The notes beneath the pieces were generated by a model. It worked only from the letters and a program-made list of their open reading frames with translations. It was not told the DNA's origin and searched no databases. This document shows, one piece after another, positions 18,079-26,473 of a DNA stretch of 64,000 nt (position 1 is its first letter; the number at the start of each line of letters is the position of its first letter). Origin of the DNA: Vibrio sp. FE10 (GTDB lineage: Bacteria; Pseudomonadota; Gammaproteobacteria; Enterobacterales; Vibrionaceae); NCBI RefSeq assembly GCF_030297155.1, contig NZ_AP028068.1:186001-250000 (forward strand), given 5' to 3'. Position numbers and translations under genes: made by a program.

Positions 18079-18198
18079 TTAAAGAGTGAACATGAGCCAA
18101 ATAAATGACATCAAAGGAATAGGACAAAGAACCGCAAGCAAAACGCTACGCGATGAAGGAGCTAACAAGGTTAGCGAGTGTGACAACGAGTTGTTCAT
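18079..18198 (-). CDS. 39-codon hydrophobic leader ORF upstream of nupC
   Basis: An ATG at 18198 with AAGGTG about 9 bases upstream opens a 39-aa frame that ends with TAA 18 bases before the nupC ATG. The peptide is Leu/Ser-rich and becomes strongly hydrophobic in its second half (LLAVLCPIPLMSFIWLMF), like one membrane helix. Its ribosome site directly abuts the closing stem of the 18214-18281 hairpin. It may be a small membrane protein or a regulatory upstream ORF coupled to nupC. I do not recognise it. Conservation of the frame is the decisive test. Confidence 0.5.
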   Translation of the reverse strand: MNNSLSHSLTLLAPSSRSVLLAVLCPIPLMSFIWLMFTL

Positions 18199-18213
18199 GT
18201 AAAAATTCACCTT

Positions 18214-18281
18214 ATACAAGCAGTGGAACGTAGCTGGTCCGGTCCGTGGGGTCATTCACATATCCATGTGACGGCTTGTAT
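18214..18281 (-). ncRNA. structured 5' leader element of nupC (candidate cis-regulatory RNA)
   Basis: On the minus strand ATACAAGC (18281-18274) pairs perfectly with GCTTGTAT (18221-18214). Inside is a perfect hairpin, TCACAT-GGAT-ATGTGA (18256-18271), followed by a GC-rich GGACCGGACC segment. The closing stem ends at the base before the Shine-Dalgarno of the 39-codon ORF, so folding could mask it. It does not match the purine, TPP, cobalamin or GEMM riboswitch cores I know. Confidence 0.5.
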
Positions 18282-18328
18282 TGGCTAAGCACCGGCTTAA
18301 AACCGGAAAAGAAGTATAAACAGTTAAG

Positions 18329-18374
18329 TGAGACTTTCATCACATTTCTTGACGCAAACGTTCGCGCGGTCAAG
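18329..18374 (-). promoter_or_regulatory. PurR/CytR-like palindrome and CRP-like motif upstream of nupC
   Basis: ACGCAAACGTTCGCGC (18352-18367) is close to the PurR-box form recalled as ACGCAAACGTTTGCGT, and lies inside a CTTGAC-N15-GTCAAG inverted repeat (18348-18374). TGAGACTTTCATCACA (18329-18344) resembles a CRP site (TGTGA-N6-TCACA on the other strand, with one mismatch). A LacI-family plus CRP arrangement is known for nucleoside genes in enterics. Confidence 0.45.
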
Positions 18375-18665
18375 GATTAAACAAAACGCGGTGTTTATCA
18401 TCATTTACGTGCTTCAAAAGCTGTAAACAATCTGTATGAGATTGATTTTGGAATGTTAAATCTTTAAGAGTAATCGAGTAATCACTCGGTTAATTCTGTG
18501 TCATTCTTTAAGCTTTTCTGTGCTCTACCTCATTTCCGAACACTTCAATATTCATCTTGAGTTTAGATACGTATATACTTTGTTTGATCTCACAAAATAA
18601 TTATCTATAAAATTCCAATAGAGCTGATTAGATATAACGGCCTTCGAGACTAAGAGAGGAAACAC
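18375..18665. other. AT-rich divergent intergenic region
   Basis: Between the nupC operator region and the gene at 18666. AGAGGAA before the GTG at 18666 is a good ribosome site. No further ORF or strong repeat was seen. Confidence 0.4.
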
Positions 18666-19151
18666 GTGAAGAAAATGGACGCTCCACACGACATGACGAA
18701 CGGATCTAAATTCAAAACAAATAGACACGGCTATGTGACAGTAGTTGAATATTATAATACCTATACTGTTATTGTCGCGTTTGAAAACACCGGAAATATC
18801 CGCGCTATCAGTGCGGCGAAATTACGTACAGGTCAACTTACCGATCGTTCTGTTGCGCCTGAATCAATTATGATTGGTGAAAAAGTTGAATCCGTTAAAC
18901 ATGGTATTCTTACTATCACTCAAGTTGAATCTGAAAACATTGTCGTTCTCACTAATGCTAATAACGAAGAAATTAGAATGTTATTACCCGCAGTGCAAAG
19001 AATGAAAGGCAAGGTAGAAGAAATCGACAGTGAAAAAACCGAGACGCCAAAACCAACCTCTCTGAGTCAATTAACCAAAAGAAATAAAAAGACCAAAGAC
19101 GTTAATAATATGCTTAAGAAGATGCTTACCGACTATGGTCGATACGATTAG
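18666..19151 (+). CDS. conserved hypothetical with two similar SH3-like repeats
   Basis: 161 aa starting at a GTG with AGGAA 5 bases upstream. Two segments look like diverged copies of one beta-rich unit: about 13-58 (KFKTNRHGYVTVVEY...) and about 70-115 (GEKVESVKHGILTITQV...). In each, a basic-HG turn is followed by a valine-rich strand and a hydrophobic-charged strand. The tail (about 118-161) is Lys/Thr-rich and basic. The first unit resembles short repeats I have seen in phage hypothetical proteins, so nucleic-acid contact is possible but unproven. It sits alone upstream of a PTS operon. Confidence 0.6.
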   Translation: MKKMDAPHDMTNGSKFKTNRHGYVTVVEYYNTYTVIVAFENTGNIRAISAAKLRTGQLTDRSVAPESIMIGEKVESVKHGILTITQVESENIVVLTNANNEEIRMLLPAVQRMKGKVEEIDSEKTETPKPTSLSQLTKRNKKTKDVNNMLKKMLTDYGRYD

Positions 19152-19301
19152 TGCATTAATTCCGCTATAAACTCCACAATATTCACATTCCGATAGACAA
19201 ATAAAATAAGCCCTGCCTTTCTCAATAAAATACGTTGCATATTCGAGTGAAAAGTTAAATTTGATCAAAGTCTCACTCTGGATCTTTACCACAAATTAAC
19301 G

Positions 19302-19344
19302 AGATCTACTTCACAATCTCATTTTGACTTTGTGATGTAGATCT
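19302..19344. promoter_or_regulatory. long interrupted palindrome upstream of the PTS operon
   Basis: AGATCTACTTCACAA (19302-19316) and TTGTGATGTAGATCT (19330-19344) are inverted copies with one mismatch in 15, separated by 13 bases. They lie just upstream of a likely promoter (TTGAAA at 19347, TACTAT near 19368). Each arm contains a TGTGA half-site. This is probably an operator or activator site for the PTS genes. Confidence 0.5.
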
Positions 19345-19434
19345 TATTGAAATCTCAATATTTCCATTACTATGCTCTCACACAATAAGAGAACGAAGTT
19401 TCTCAACCCTTAAAATCCAATTGAGACAAATATT

Positions 19435-19704
19435 ATGAAAAAGATTCTTGTAGTTTGCGGTAACGGCCTTGGTACTTCACTTATGATGGAAATGGCAGTA
19501 AAAGAAGTGGCTAAAAAAATCGGTTTCGAAGCAGAAGTTGATCACGAAGATCTATCATCTGCAGCATCAAGCAATGCTGATATTTGGGTAGCAGCAACAG
19601 ACGTTGCAAACCAACTAAAAGAAGGCGGCAAAGAAAACATAATCAGCCTTAAAAATATTTTTGACAAAGCATCAATCGAAGAACAACTAAAAACTTTCAT
19701 GTAA
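19435..19704 (+). CDS. PTS system ascorbate/SgaB-type EIIB component
   Basis: An 89-aa EIIB of the lactose/ascorbate class. The phosphocysteine loop is near the N-terminus (VVCGNGLGTSLM, Cys8). It passes phosphate from EIIA to the sugar carried by EIIC at the inner face of the membrane. It is first in the EIIB-EIIC-EIIA operon, 10 bases before the EIIC start. The usual partner genes for ascorbate use (lactonase, decarboxylase, epimerases) are not present nearby, so the substrate is unconfirmed. Confidence 0.88.
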   Translation: MKKILVVCGNGLGTSLMMEMAVKEVAKKIGFEAEVDHEDLSSAASSNADIWVAATDVANQLKEGGKENIISLKNIFDKASIEEQLKTFM

Positions 19705-19714
19705 GGTCAAAACT

Positions 19715-20971
19715 ATGCAAAACTTTTTCGAGTTCATGCTCGGCTTATTAAAAGAGCCGGCGATCATGGTAGGTTTAATAGCTTTCATTGGCCTTGTTGC
19801 ACAGAAAGCAGATATTTCCACCATTCTAAAAGGCACAATTAAAACCGTAATGGGTTTCCTAATTTTAGGTTTTGGTGCTGGTGCCCTTGTTGGCGCTCTA
19901 AATAACTTCTCAGTTGTATTTACAGAAGCATTCGGTGTACATGGTGTTATTCCAAATAACGAAGCGATTGTGGCATTAGCACAAGAAGCATTCGGTTATG
20001 AAATGGCTCTAATCATGTTCTTTGCATTCGTTGTGAATATTTTATTGGCTCGTTTAACTCCTTTAAAATATATTTTCTTAACGGGTCACCACACCATGTT
20101 TATGTCGATGTTAGTGGCAGTTATTCTGTCTTCAGCTGGCATCGAAGGAACCGTTTTAGTCGCTATTGGTGCAATTCTAGTCGGCACACTGATGGTTGTG
20201 ATGCCTGCACTAGGCCAGAAGTACACTGAAAAAGTAATGGGTACAGACCAACTGGCTATCGGTCACTTCTCTACCCTTTCTTACATCGTGTCTGGTTTCA
20301 TTGGTAGCAAGTTCGGTGACACATCGAAAACAACGGAAGACATTCAAGTTCCTAAAAGCCTGATGTTCCTACGTGATACGCCAGTTGCAGTTGCAACAAC
20401 CATGGCTATCTTCTTCATGCTTGCGTCTATTATTGCTGGCGGTGAGTTTGTAGAAACAGTATCAAGCGGTCAAAACTGGGTTGTCTTCACCTTCATGCAA
20501 TCTCTCATCTTTGCGGGTGGTGTTTACATCGTGCTGCAAGGTGTGAAGATGCTAATTGCTGAAATCGTTCCTGCATTTAAAGGTATTTCGGACAAACTGG
20601 TACCGGGTGCAAAACCTGCTCTTGATTGCCCTATGGTATTCCCAGTAGCGCCAAACGCAGTACTTATCGGCTTCCTATGTTCTTTCGGTGCTGGTCTACT
20701 CGCAATGGCAGTACAAGGCGCGCTTGGTTGGACAATCATTGTAGCGGGCGTTGTTCCTCACTTCTTCGTTGGTGGCGCGGCTGGTGTTTACGGTAACGCA
20801 ACAGGCGGTTTACGCGGTGCAATCCTAGGTTCATTTACGCAAGGTCTGTGTATCTCTTTCCTACCGATGCTGCTACTTCCAGTACTGGGTGGCCTAGGTC
20901 TTGAAGCAACAACATTTGCTGACTTCGACTTCGGTGTGGTTGGTCTGATTCTAGGGTGGATTGTTTCATGA
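19715..20971 (+). CDS. ulaA: PTS system UlaA/SgaT-family EIIC component
   Basis: A 418-aa, very hydrophobic transporter with about 11 membrane segments. It has the UlaA-family look, including the GHHTMFMSM stretch (about 123-131), which in this family contributes to the substrate site. It moves ascorbate or a related sugar acid while phosphorylating it. The stop overlaps the EIIA start (ATGA), indicating coupled translation. The ulaA symbol reflects family membership, not a proven substrate. Confidence 0.82.
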   Translation: MQNFFEFMLGLLKEPAIMVGLIAFIGLVAQKADISTILKGTIKTVMGFLILGFGAGALVGALNNFSVVFTEAFGVHGVIPNNEAIVALAQEAFGYEMALIMFFAFVVNILLARLTPLKYIFLTGHHTMFMSMLVAVILSSAGIEGTVLVAIGAILVGTLMVVMPALGQKYTEKVMGTDQLAIGHFSTLSYIVSGFIGSKFGDTSKTTEDIQVPKSLMFLRDTPVAVATTMAIFFMLASIIAGGEFVETVSSGQNWVVFTFMQSLIFAGGVYIVLQGVKMLIAEIVPAFKGISDKLVPGAKPALDCPMVFPVAPNAVLIGFLCSFGAGLLAMAVQGALGWTIIVAGVVPHFFVGGAAGVYGNATGGLRGAILGSFTQGLCISFLPMLLLPVLGGLGLEATTFADFDFGVVGLILGWIVS

Positions 20972-21417
20972 GCCTGTTTGATTTAGTTGGTAACCAAGGC
21001 GTTATCATCAACTCTGAAGAGAACCTAACGGTTGATGCGGCGATTGATGTGACATGTTCAACACTGCTAGCGAGCAACAAAATCGAAGCTAGCTATGTTG
21101 AAGCTATCAAGCAAAAGCACAAGGACATCGGCGCGTACTATGTTCTAGCACCAAAGATTGCCATGCCACATGCTCGACCTGAAGATGGCGTTAACGAAGC
21201 ATCACTGCAGGTAACGGTATTCAAGAAGGGTGTTGATTTAGAGTCGGAAGACAACGGTGACGTTTATCTTTCAATTACTCTGGCGGCAATGGATTCAGAT
21301 AGCCATATCCATACTATTATGGCGCTGTCTGAACTGTTCCAAAATGATGATGACATTGATGCCATTATCGCAGCGGAAACAGAGCAAGCGATCATCGATA
21401 TCTTAAAGCGATACTAG
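20968..21417 (+). CDS. PTS system EIIA component (mannitol/fructose/ascorbate class)
   Basis: 149 aa from the ATG at 20968, which overlaps the EIIC stop by 4 bases; an upstream TTG in the same frame lies inside EIIC and is unlikely. PTS_EIIA_2 domain with the phosphohistidine in IAMPHARPEDGV (His68). It accepts phosphate from HPr and hands it to the EIIB protein. A strong intrinsic terminator follows at 21497-21526. Confidence 0.88.
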   Translation: MSLFDLVGNQGVIINSEENLTVDAAIDVTCSTLLASNKIEASYVEAIKQKHKDIGAYYVLAPKIAMPHARPEDGVNEASLQVTVFKKGVDLESEDNGDVYLSITLAAMDSDSHIHTIMALSELFQNDDDIDAIIAAETEQAIIDILKRY

Positions 21418-21443
21418 CTTCAATTTTTAGGTCTTAACCTTTA

Positions 21444-21477
21444 GCTCCTACTGATGTTTAGTTCCTACTGATGTTTA
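21444..21477. repeat. tandem 17-bp duplication
   Basis: GCTCCTACTGATGTTTA is followed directly by a copy differing at one base (21461-21477), between the PTS stop codon and its terminator. Confidence 0.7.
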
Positions 21478-21496
21478 TCTCCTGAAAGCCCCCATT

Positions 21497-21526
21497 AAAA
21501 AAGCGATAGCCGAGGCTATCGCTTTT
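21497..21526. terminator. intrinsic terminator, PTS operon / HD-GYP gene
   Basis: AAAAGCGATAGCC (21499-21511) pairs perfectly with GGCTATCGCTTTT (21514-21526). The A-rich and T-rich flanks would let it work for both convergent genes. Confidence 0.85.
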
Positions 21527-21599
21527 CTGTTTCTGGTGCTTAGTCATTTCTCATCGAGAGTAAATTAAGACATCCCTCCCCCAAAAAGACTCGTTCGTA

Positions 21600-22865
21600 C
21601 TAAAACGCGAACATTCTTTTATCGGTCGATAATTCGAAGCAGTACTGTGCATGCTTTTCAAGACATTCAAACACTTCTCGGTCTAGCTTATAGTTTTCAA
21701 CATGGTCTCTCAAAATAGCCATCGTCTGTTTTAACGTCATACCACCACGATAAGGACGTGACTGAGATAATGCTTGGAACACATCAACTACTGCGACGAT
21801 CCGACTCGGTTGATCTAATTCTTCCGCCGTTTTGCCCATCGGGTAGCCTGAGCCATCTAACCTTTCATGATGGTTGGATGCCCATTGGCAAACCTGCGGA
21901 GAACTAAACAACTCTTGCAGTGCAAATCGAGTATCCGTTGCATGTCGTTTAATACAACAATACTCCTCTTCGGTTAGCAAATCCGGCTTATGAAGAATGT
22001 CATTAGGTGTTTGCAGTTTGCCGATGTCATGAACTAACCCAGCTAAATAGAGTTTGCGCTGAGTGGTGTATGAGTAACCCAACTGCTTAGCAAGATATTC
22101 AGAGAGTTGACCTACCTTCAAAGAGTGCTTAAAGGTAAATGAACTCTTGGTATCAACCACGTTGGCAATGAATTCGGCAAAAGCCACGGTCTCATCCAAC
22201 GACATTTGTTGAGAGAAGAACGGCACAGGTGCAAAGTTGTCCCGCATGTTCTCAATGTAAGGAATCTCCATCGAGAACCAAAAATCATCCAGATCGACAA
22301 GCTCACACATATGTTGCACAAGGTTGGTTTCGAACATCTCGTCTGCTTGCTCAGTCAAACGTTCAATAATGCTCGCTTTACCATCCGGAGTCAGGTTTCC
22401 ATACCGATCTGAAGAAGTGATGCCGTATAGATAGTCTACTCGATCCGCGAGCATGACAATCGCAGCCAACTCCTTCTCTAACTCACTGATCGGCATCGCC
22501 TTTAACTCAACCCAAGGGGTATGATGGTAAAGCACCGGCTTAGCGAATATAGAAAGAACTGGGCATTCCTTTAGGATTTGGTAGCCCTTTTGACAATGGT
22601 GATAGCTCGCATCAGGAACAAACCCTGAAGTCAGGCTGAGCTGCTCATCAATTTGCGATACGCCACAGTCGTGAATTAACCCCAATGAGAACGCAAGTTG
22701 CGCCTGCTCTTCTTCCCACCCGACACTCAGAGCACATCGATACGCGATGTAACCCACCCTCTGTCCATGATTTTTGCTTTCAAAACCGACGTTATCAAGC
22801 GCCTTCGCAATACCAAATAGAGCCTTTCTAAGGTCTACGGTTACATTCTGGCAATGTTGAATCAT
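21600..22865 (-). CDS. HD-GYP c-di-GMP phosphodiesterase with degenerate N-terminal HD domain
   Basis: A 421-aa cytoplasmic protein. The C-terminal HD-GYP domain is canonical: HD at 279-280 (GLVHDIGK) and HHERLDGSGYP at 332-342, so hydrolysis of c-di-GMP (to pGpG or GMP) is expected. The N-terminal half contains a second HD-like segment (LGLIHDCG, about 62-68) without a GYP motif, likely a regulatory or relic domain. There is no membrane segment or receiver domain. It is a single gene, convergent with the PTS operon. Confidence 0.9.
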   Translation of the reverse strand: MIQHCQNVTVDLRKALFGIAKALDNVGFESKNHGQRVGYIAYRCALSVGWEEEQAQLAFSLGLIHDCGVSQIDEQLSLTSGFVPDASYHHCQKGYQILKECPVLSIFAKPVLYHHTPWVELKAMPISELEKELAAIVMLADRVDYLYGITSSDRYGNLTPDGKASIIERLTEQADEMFETNLVQHMCELVDLDDFWFSMEIPYIENMRDNFAPVPFFSQQMSLDETVAFAEFIANVVDTKSSFTFKHSLKVGQLSEYLAKQLGYSYTTQRKLYLAGLVHDIGKLQTPNDILHKPDLLTEEEYCCIKRHATDTRFALQELFSSPQVCQWASNHHERLDGSGYPMGKTAEELDQPSRIVAVVDVFQALSQSRPYRGGMTLKQTMAILRDHVENYKLDREVFECLEKHAQYCFELSTDKRMFAF

Positions 22866-23089
22866 TATTTAAGCCTAGCATTTTTATAGTTTTTATATAT
22901 TTAGGCTGCCAATACTAATGCATAGCTAATGATTATATACACAACTATTGTAAGGTTTAACGAGTTTCGTGATAGAACTAACGTATCACGTAATATCCGT
23001 GCTACAAGTTGTTGCATATTGTTTATTATGCGACATTATATCCTGCTGTTAATCGTACATTTTCAAACCAACCGAGGACTTAAACACGT

Positions 23090-23626
23090 ATGTTCGAAAC
23101 TGTTATAGACGAAGAGCTCTCCATCGCATTGGTCGAAGAAAGCTTCGCTACCCATTACGCTGACTATTCACAAAGCCAAAATGATTACCTTAGCCAGTGG
23201 CTAGCATGGCCACCGCACTGTAAAACAGAGCAAGACTTTAGGATTTTTATCCAGCGTTCGTTACACGATTATGCTGAAGGGAAAAGCATGACATGTGCCA
23301 TCGTGTATCAAGGGAAGATCGTCGGTAACTGCAGTTTCAACACCATCGACCACAATACCAAGAAAGTAACGATTGGCTATTGGGTGTCACAGACTCAACA
23401 AGGCAAAGGCATCGTCACTCGTGTGGTTCAGAAACTGATTGATATTGCTTTCAATGAGTTAGATATGGAAAAGATTGAAATATCAGCCGCCACTGAGAAC
23501 ATGAGCAGCCGTAAAGTTTGTGAACGCTTACATTTCACATTGGAAGGCATCATCACTTGTAACGAAAACTTGAATGGTCGCATCATCGATCACGCTATTT
23601 ATGGCCTGCATCGTTCAAAGCGATAA
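23090..23626 (+). CDS. RimJ/RimL-type GNAT acetyltransferase
   Basis: A 178-aa GNAT-fold N-acetyltransferase of the RimL/SpeG-like Acetyltransf_3 type. The acetyl-CoA loop is Q-x-x-G-K-G (TQQGKGIVTRVV), preceded by the GYWVS strand and followed by an ENMSSRKVCERLHF helix typical of this group. Ribosomal-protein or small-molecule amines are the usual substrates; this one is unknown. It is single and ends in an 18-bp perfect stem terminator shared with the convergent kinase gene. Confidence 0.85.
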   Translation: MFETVIDEELSIALVEESFATHYADYSQSQNDYLSQWLAWPPHCKTEQDFRIFIQRSLHDYAEGKSMTCAIVYQGKIVGNCSFNTIDHNTKKVTIGYWVSQTQQGKGIVTRVVQKLIDIAFNELDMEKIEISAATENMSSRKVCERLHFTLEGIITCNENLNGRIIDHAIYGLHRSKR

Positions 23627-23689
23627 GCGATAGCTATTTGAAAATTCCAGAACGTAGCGGGCAAGTTGACGATAAACACGCGTAGATTA

Positions 23690-23732
23690 AAAACAACAAA
23701 GCCACGGCATTCGACCGTGGCTTTGTTGTTTT
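23690..23732. terminator. bidirectional intrinsic terminator with 18-bp perfect stem
   Basis: 23690-23707 pairs perfectly with 23715-23732 around a 7-nt loop, with A-run and T-run at the two sides. It serves the GNAT gene and the convergent histidine kinase gene. Confidence 0.9.
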
Positions 23733-23776
<44 letters not shown>

Positions 23777-23797
23777 AGTAGATCTTAAAGCACCCAG

Positions 23798-25147
23798 CTA
23801 TGCGACCTTAGGAATCACGATACTAAATTTAGCACCACCGTGATTGCTGTCATCTATCTTGATATCCCAAGCTAGCTTCTTAGCGGCCGAAATGGCAATC
23901 GCAAGCCCCAACCCAGAGCCTCCTGTGGCCGACGTTCTGCTTGAGTCTAGACGAGAAAACGGCAGAAAGACTTCATCCCGTCTATCTTCTGGAATCCCAG
24001 AACCATTGTCTTCAATAACTACTAACCAACTCTCGGAGTTTTCGTCCAGAGTCATCCAAATTTTATCTTGCGTGTAGTTACCCGCGTTCTTGAGAATATT
24101 ATCGAACACCAAACGAGCCATCATGCAATCGCACTTAATATCGAAATCTCGCGTTATCTTAGATTCAAAGCTGATGTTGTCTAATTCCGAATAACGAATC
24201 CTATCCAAGCAATACTCAGCAAGATCCGCTCTCACCTTCACCAGCTCAAAGAAAGAGTTATCCATCACGTTCAACTTCGACAGCATGATAATCTCCGAGG
24301 TCAGCTCGTTGATGTCTTCAATATAACCATCAATGTCATCAAACAACGCTTGATGATGACTTGGTGCGCCTCTCCTTAAGAGATCCGTCGCGAGCTGAAT
24401 CCGACTCAACGGCGTACGAACTTCATGTGGGATCGCTTGGGCAAAGATATGACTTTGTTTAACTTTGCTTTCGATCTCTTCAGCCATGACGTTAAAGCTA
24501 CTCGCAAGATCAGACACTGGATGTATCTCATCCATACTGGAACGGGTACTCAACTTACCTCGACCAAACTGCTTCTGCTTCTCAACCAGTAACTCGATTC
24601 TTTCCTGAAAACGTCTCACAGGTAAATAAACACTTGCGCCAATTGCCACGATGACCGCCAGCAACAGCCCTAATAGAAAATGCCTTTCAGAATCTTCATA
24701 CCATTCAATATCAGGAGAGAAAAAGTCACCTACCTCGCTGAATGCGAAGCTAAATTTAGAATTTGGTAATTGAAATACAGCCGAATAGAGATTGTTTTCG
24801 CTGAGGTAAATCGGCACCCCATTCAAGGTGGTGTATAACTCACATTTTTGACAAGGAGCCTCTCCCGACCAATTTTCTAACAGGCGTAAATTGAAGATAT
24901 AAAATTGTTGGTAGCCTGTTTTGTCGAGTTCTTGGTATAGCGAGTTCACTTGGTTGTGCTGACGAATATACTGTTCAACAAAGTAAGAACCATCGTTAAG
25001 AAACGTTTCTATCTCGGTTCTTCGCATGTGCCCTTCACCAAGGTTCAAGAACAAGAAGATCGTCGCCGACATCCCAGTCACAATACCAAGGTATAAACGG
25101 GCGAACATAGAAACCGAACGTAACTTAGTAACAATAAACTTACGCAA
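23798..25147 (-). CDS. sensor histidine kinase (RstB-like)
   Basis: A 449-aa kinase. TM1 is about 17-36, the periplasmic sensor about 37-156, and TM2 about 157-176, then HAMP. The phospho-His is 241 in PHEVRTP, followed by the N-box (NILKNAGNYT), DNGSGIP and GGSGLGLAI. The periplasmic domain holds a CQKC pair (Cys99/Cys102), so a redox or metal input is conceivable. It overlaps the regulator gene by 8 bases. The dimerisation sequence HEVRTPLSRIQLATDLLRR resembles RstB-type kinases. The signal is unknown. Confidence 0.88.
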   Translation of the reverse strand: MRKFIVTKLRSVSMFARLYLGIVTGMSATIFLFLNLGEGHMRRTEIETFLNDGSYFVEQYIRQHNQVNSLYQELDKTGYQQFYIFNLRLLENWSGEAPCQKCELYTTLNGVPIYLSENNLYSAVFQLPNSKFSFAFSEVGDFFSPDIEWYEDSERHFLLGLLLAVIVAIGASVYLPVRRFQERIELLVEKQKQFGRGKLSTRSSMDEIHPVSDLASSFNVMAEEIESKVKQSHIFAQAIPHEVRTPLSRIQLATDLLRRGAPSHHQALFDDIDGYIEDINELTSEIIMLSKLNVMDNSFFELVKVRADLAEYCLDRIRYSELDNISFESKITRDFDIKCDCMMARLVFDNILKNAGNYTQDKIWMTLDENSESWLVVIEDNGSGIPEDRRDEVFLPFSRLDSSRTSATGGSGLGLAIAISAAKKLAWDIKIDDSNHGGAKFSIVIPKVA

Positions 25148-25829
25148 CCAGCATGTACCCCTTGTTGCGAACCGTGCGGATCAACTGTTTGTCTTTTGCG
25201 TGCATACGCAGCTTGCGACGCAATCCTGAAACTCGCATATCAATCGAGCGGTCATTAAACGCGTAATCAATCCCTCTAAATAACTGACAGCACTGATCTC
25301 GAGTCACAACCTGACAGATGTTATTGACCAGAAGGTTTAGGATTTCAAATTCAGCAGAGGTCAGCTTGAGGTTTTGTCCATATAACGTGGCACTTTGCGC
25401 CGTATTATTAATGACAATATCACACTGTTTTTCAGTACCAGTATCCGTTATACCAACCACAGGTGACGCTCTGCGCAGCAAAGCCTCAATGCGGGCTAAC
25501 AGCGCGTGACCACGAATAGGCTTAGTGACGTAGTCGTCTGCACCAAACTTAAATAAGCTAACTTCGCTCATCTCATCCGCTGAAGCGGTAAGCACCAAGA
25601 TGATTCCGTTGTAGAACTCACGAGCCTGGCGGCAAATTTGAGCACCACTCAAACCGGGTAGCATCAGATCTAACAAAACAAGATCAGGTTCAGTATTACG
25701 AATCGCTTCAAGCGCTAAATTCCCATCATGAACAACGCTGACATTGTAACCTTCCGCTTCAAGATAAAGCGTCGTTAAACGAGCGATCTCTTGGTCATCT
25801 TCGACAATGAGCACTTTGGTTTTCGACAT
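25140..25829 (-). CDS. OmpR-family response regulator (RstA-like)
   Basis: About 229 aa from ATG 25829; a GTG 9 bases upstream is the alternative start. Receiver domain with VEDD at the N-terminus, phosphoacceptor Asp54 (LVLLDLMLP) and TKP lysine loop. The C-terminal winged helix ends in RTVRNKGYML. It is the partner of the kinase gene that overlaps it. A perfect palindrome, CAGTATATATACTG (25861-25874), lies just upstream of the start and may be a self-control site or part of the promoter. Confidence 0.88.
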   Translation of the reverse strand: MSKTKVLIVEDDQEIARLTTLYLEAEGYNVSVVHDGNLALEAIRNTEPDLVLLDLMLPGLSGAQICRQAREFYNGIILVLTASADEMSEVSLFKFGADDYVTKPIRGHALLARIEALLRRASPVVGITDTGTEKQCDIVINNTAQSATLYGQNLKLTSAEFEILNLLVNNICQVVTRDQCCQLFRGIDYAFNDRSIDMRVSGLRRKLRMHAKDKQLIRTVRNKGYMLVA

Positions 25830-25860
25830 TCCTATCACCAGTATTTATTAAAAGCGAGGG

Positions 25861-25874
25861 CAGTATATATACTG
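25861..25874. promoter_or_regulatory. 14-bp perfect palindrome upstream of the RstA-like gene
   Basis: CAGTATATATACTG is perfectly self-complementary and lies about 30 bases before the regulator start codon. It overlaps likely promoter sequence. The ligand is unknown. Confidence 0.35.
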
Positions 25875-26473
25875 GTCATATATCATCAATGTTGTTATTA
25901 GAGCCTTAACTTTACCGTACGCAAATCATTGTAATCACTTTTGTACATACACGTTTACAAAATACGTAGCTCAGCAACCAGTGCGCCTGAGTTTATGAAG
26001 GTTCTAGTAAACAAGGATAATCACGTTGGCGGTTCTACATGTTCATTCAATGCTTACATTTGCTTTATTTTCTTACGCGCACTTACATTTAAGGCATTTA
26101 CAAATTCCAATCAAATCAACTACCCACACACTCAACACATATCAGTTAATAGCACTGAAAATGAATAGATTAGCGGCCTAAAAAACCGCTCAAATGAACT
26201 TACAATCAAAAGAAATCGATTACCTTATGAGTTCACCAGTGTTTTCCATTGTTAAGCACACGACAACGCCTGTTAAGCGATCGGCTCTTCACGTACCATT
26301 CATCCAGCTAATAAATTGAATCCATATAAGCATTAATCACGTCATCACTGGGTTCTCTTTAAGATGAATAAATCGCTTTCACTGCTGCTAACCACCACAG
26401 CTTTGATTTCAAAATCGTCTTCTACTGACGGTTAAAAACCAGAATCCAATTTAATAAGCAGCCTACTGAATGC
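25875..26473. other. long AT-rich region with no convincing gene
   Basis: About 600 bases between divergent signalling genes. A 75-codon frame at 25941 lacks a ribosome site and reads like noise. A 23-codon frame (26364-26435) that looks like the start of a signal peptide is noted as a weak possibility only. Confidence 0.4.

Noticed and set aside
18214..18281. Purine, TPP, cobalamin or GEMM riboswitch in the nupC leader
   Set aside because: The core bases of those classes are not present. The element is kept only as an unassigned structured leader.
25941..26168. 75-codon plus-strand frame
   Set aside because: No ribosome site and noise-like composition in AT-rich intergenic DNA.
26364..26435. 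23-codon frame resembling a signal-peptide start
   Set aside because: Too short and no good Shine-Dalgarno; could be chance or a relic.
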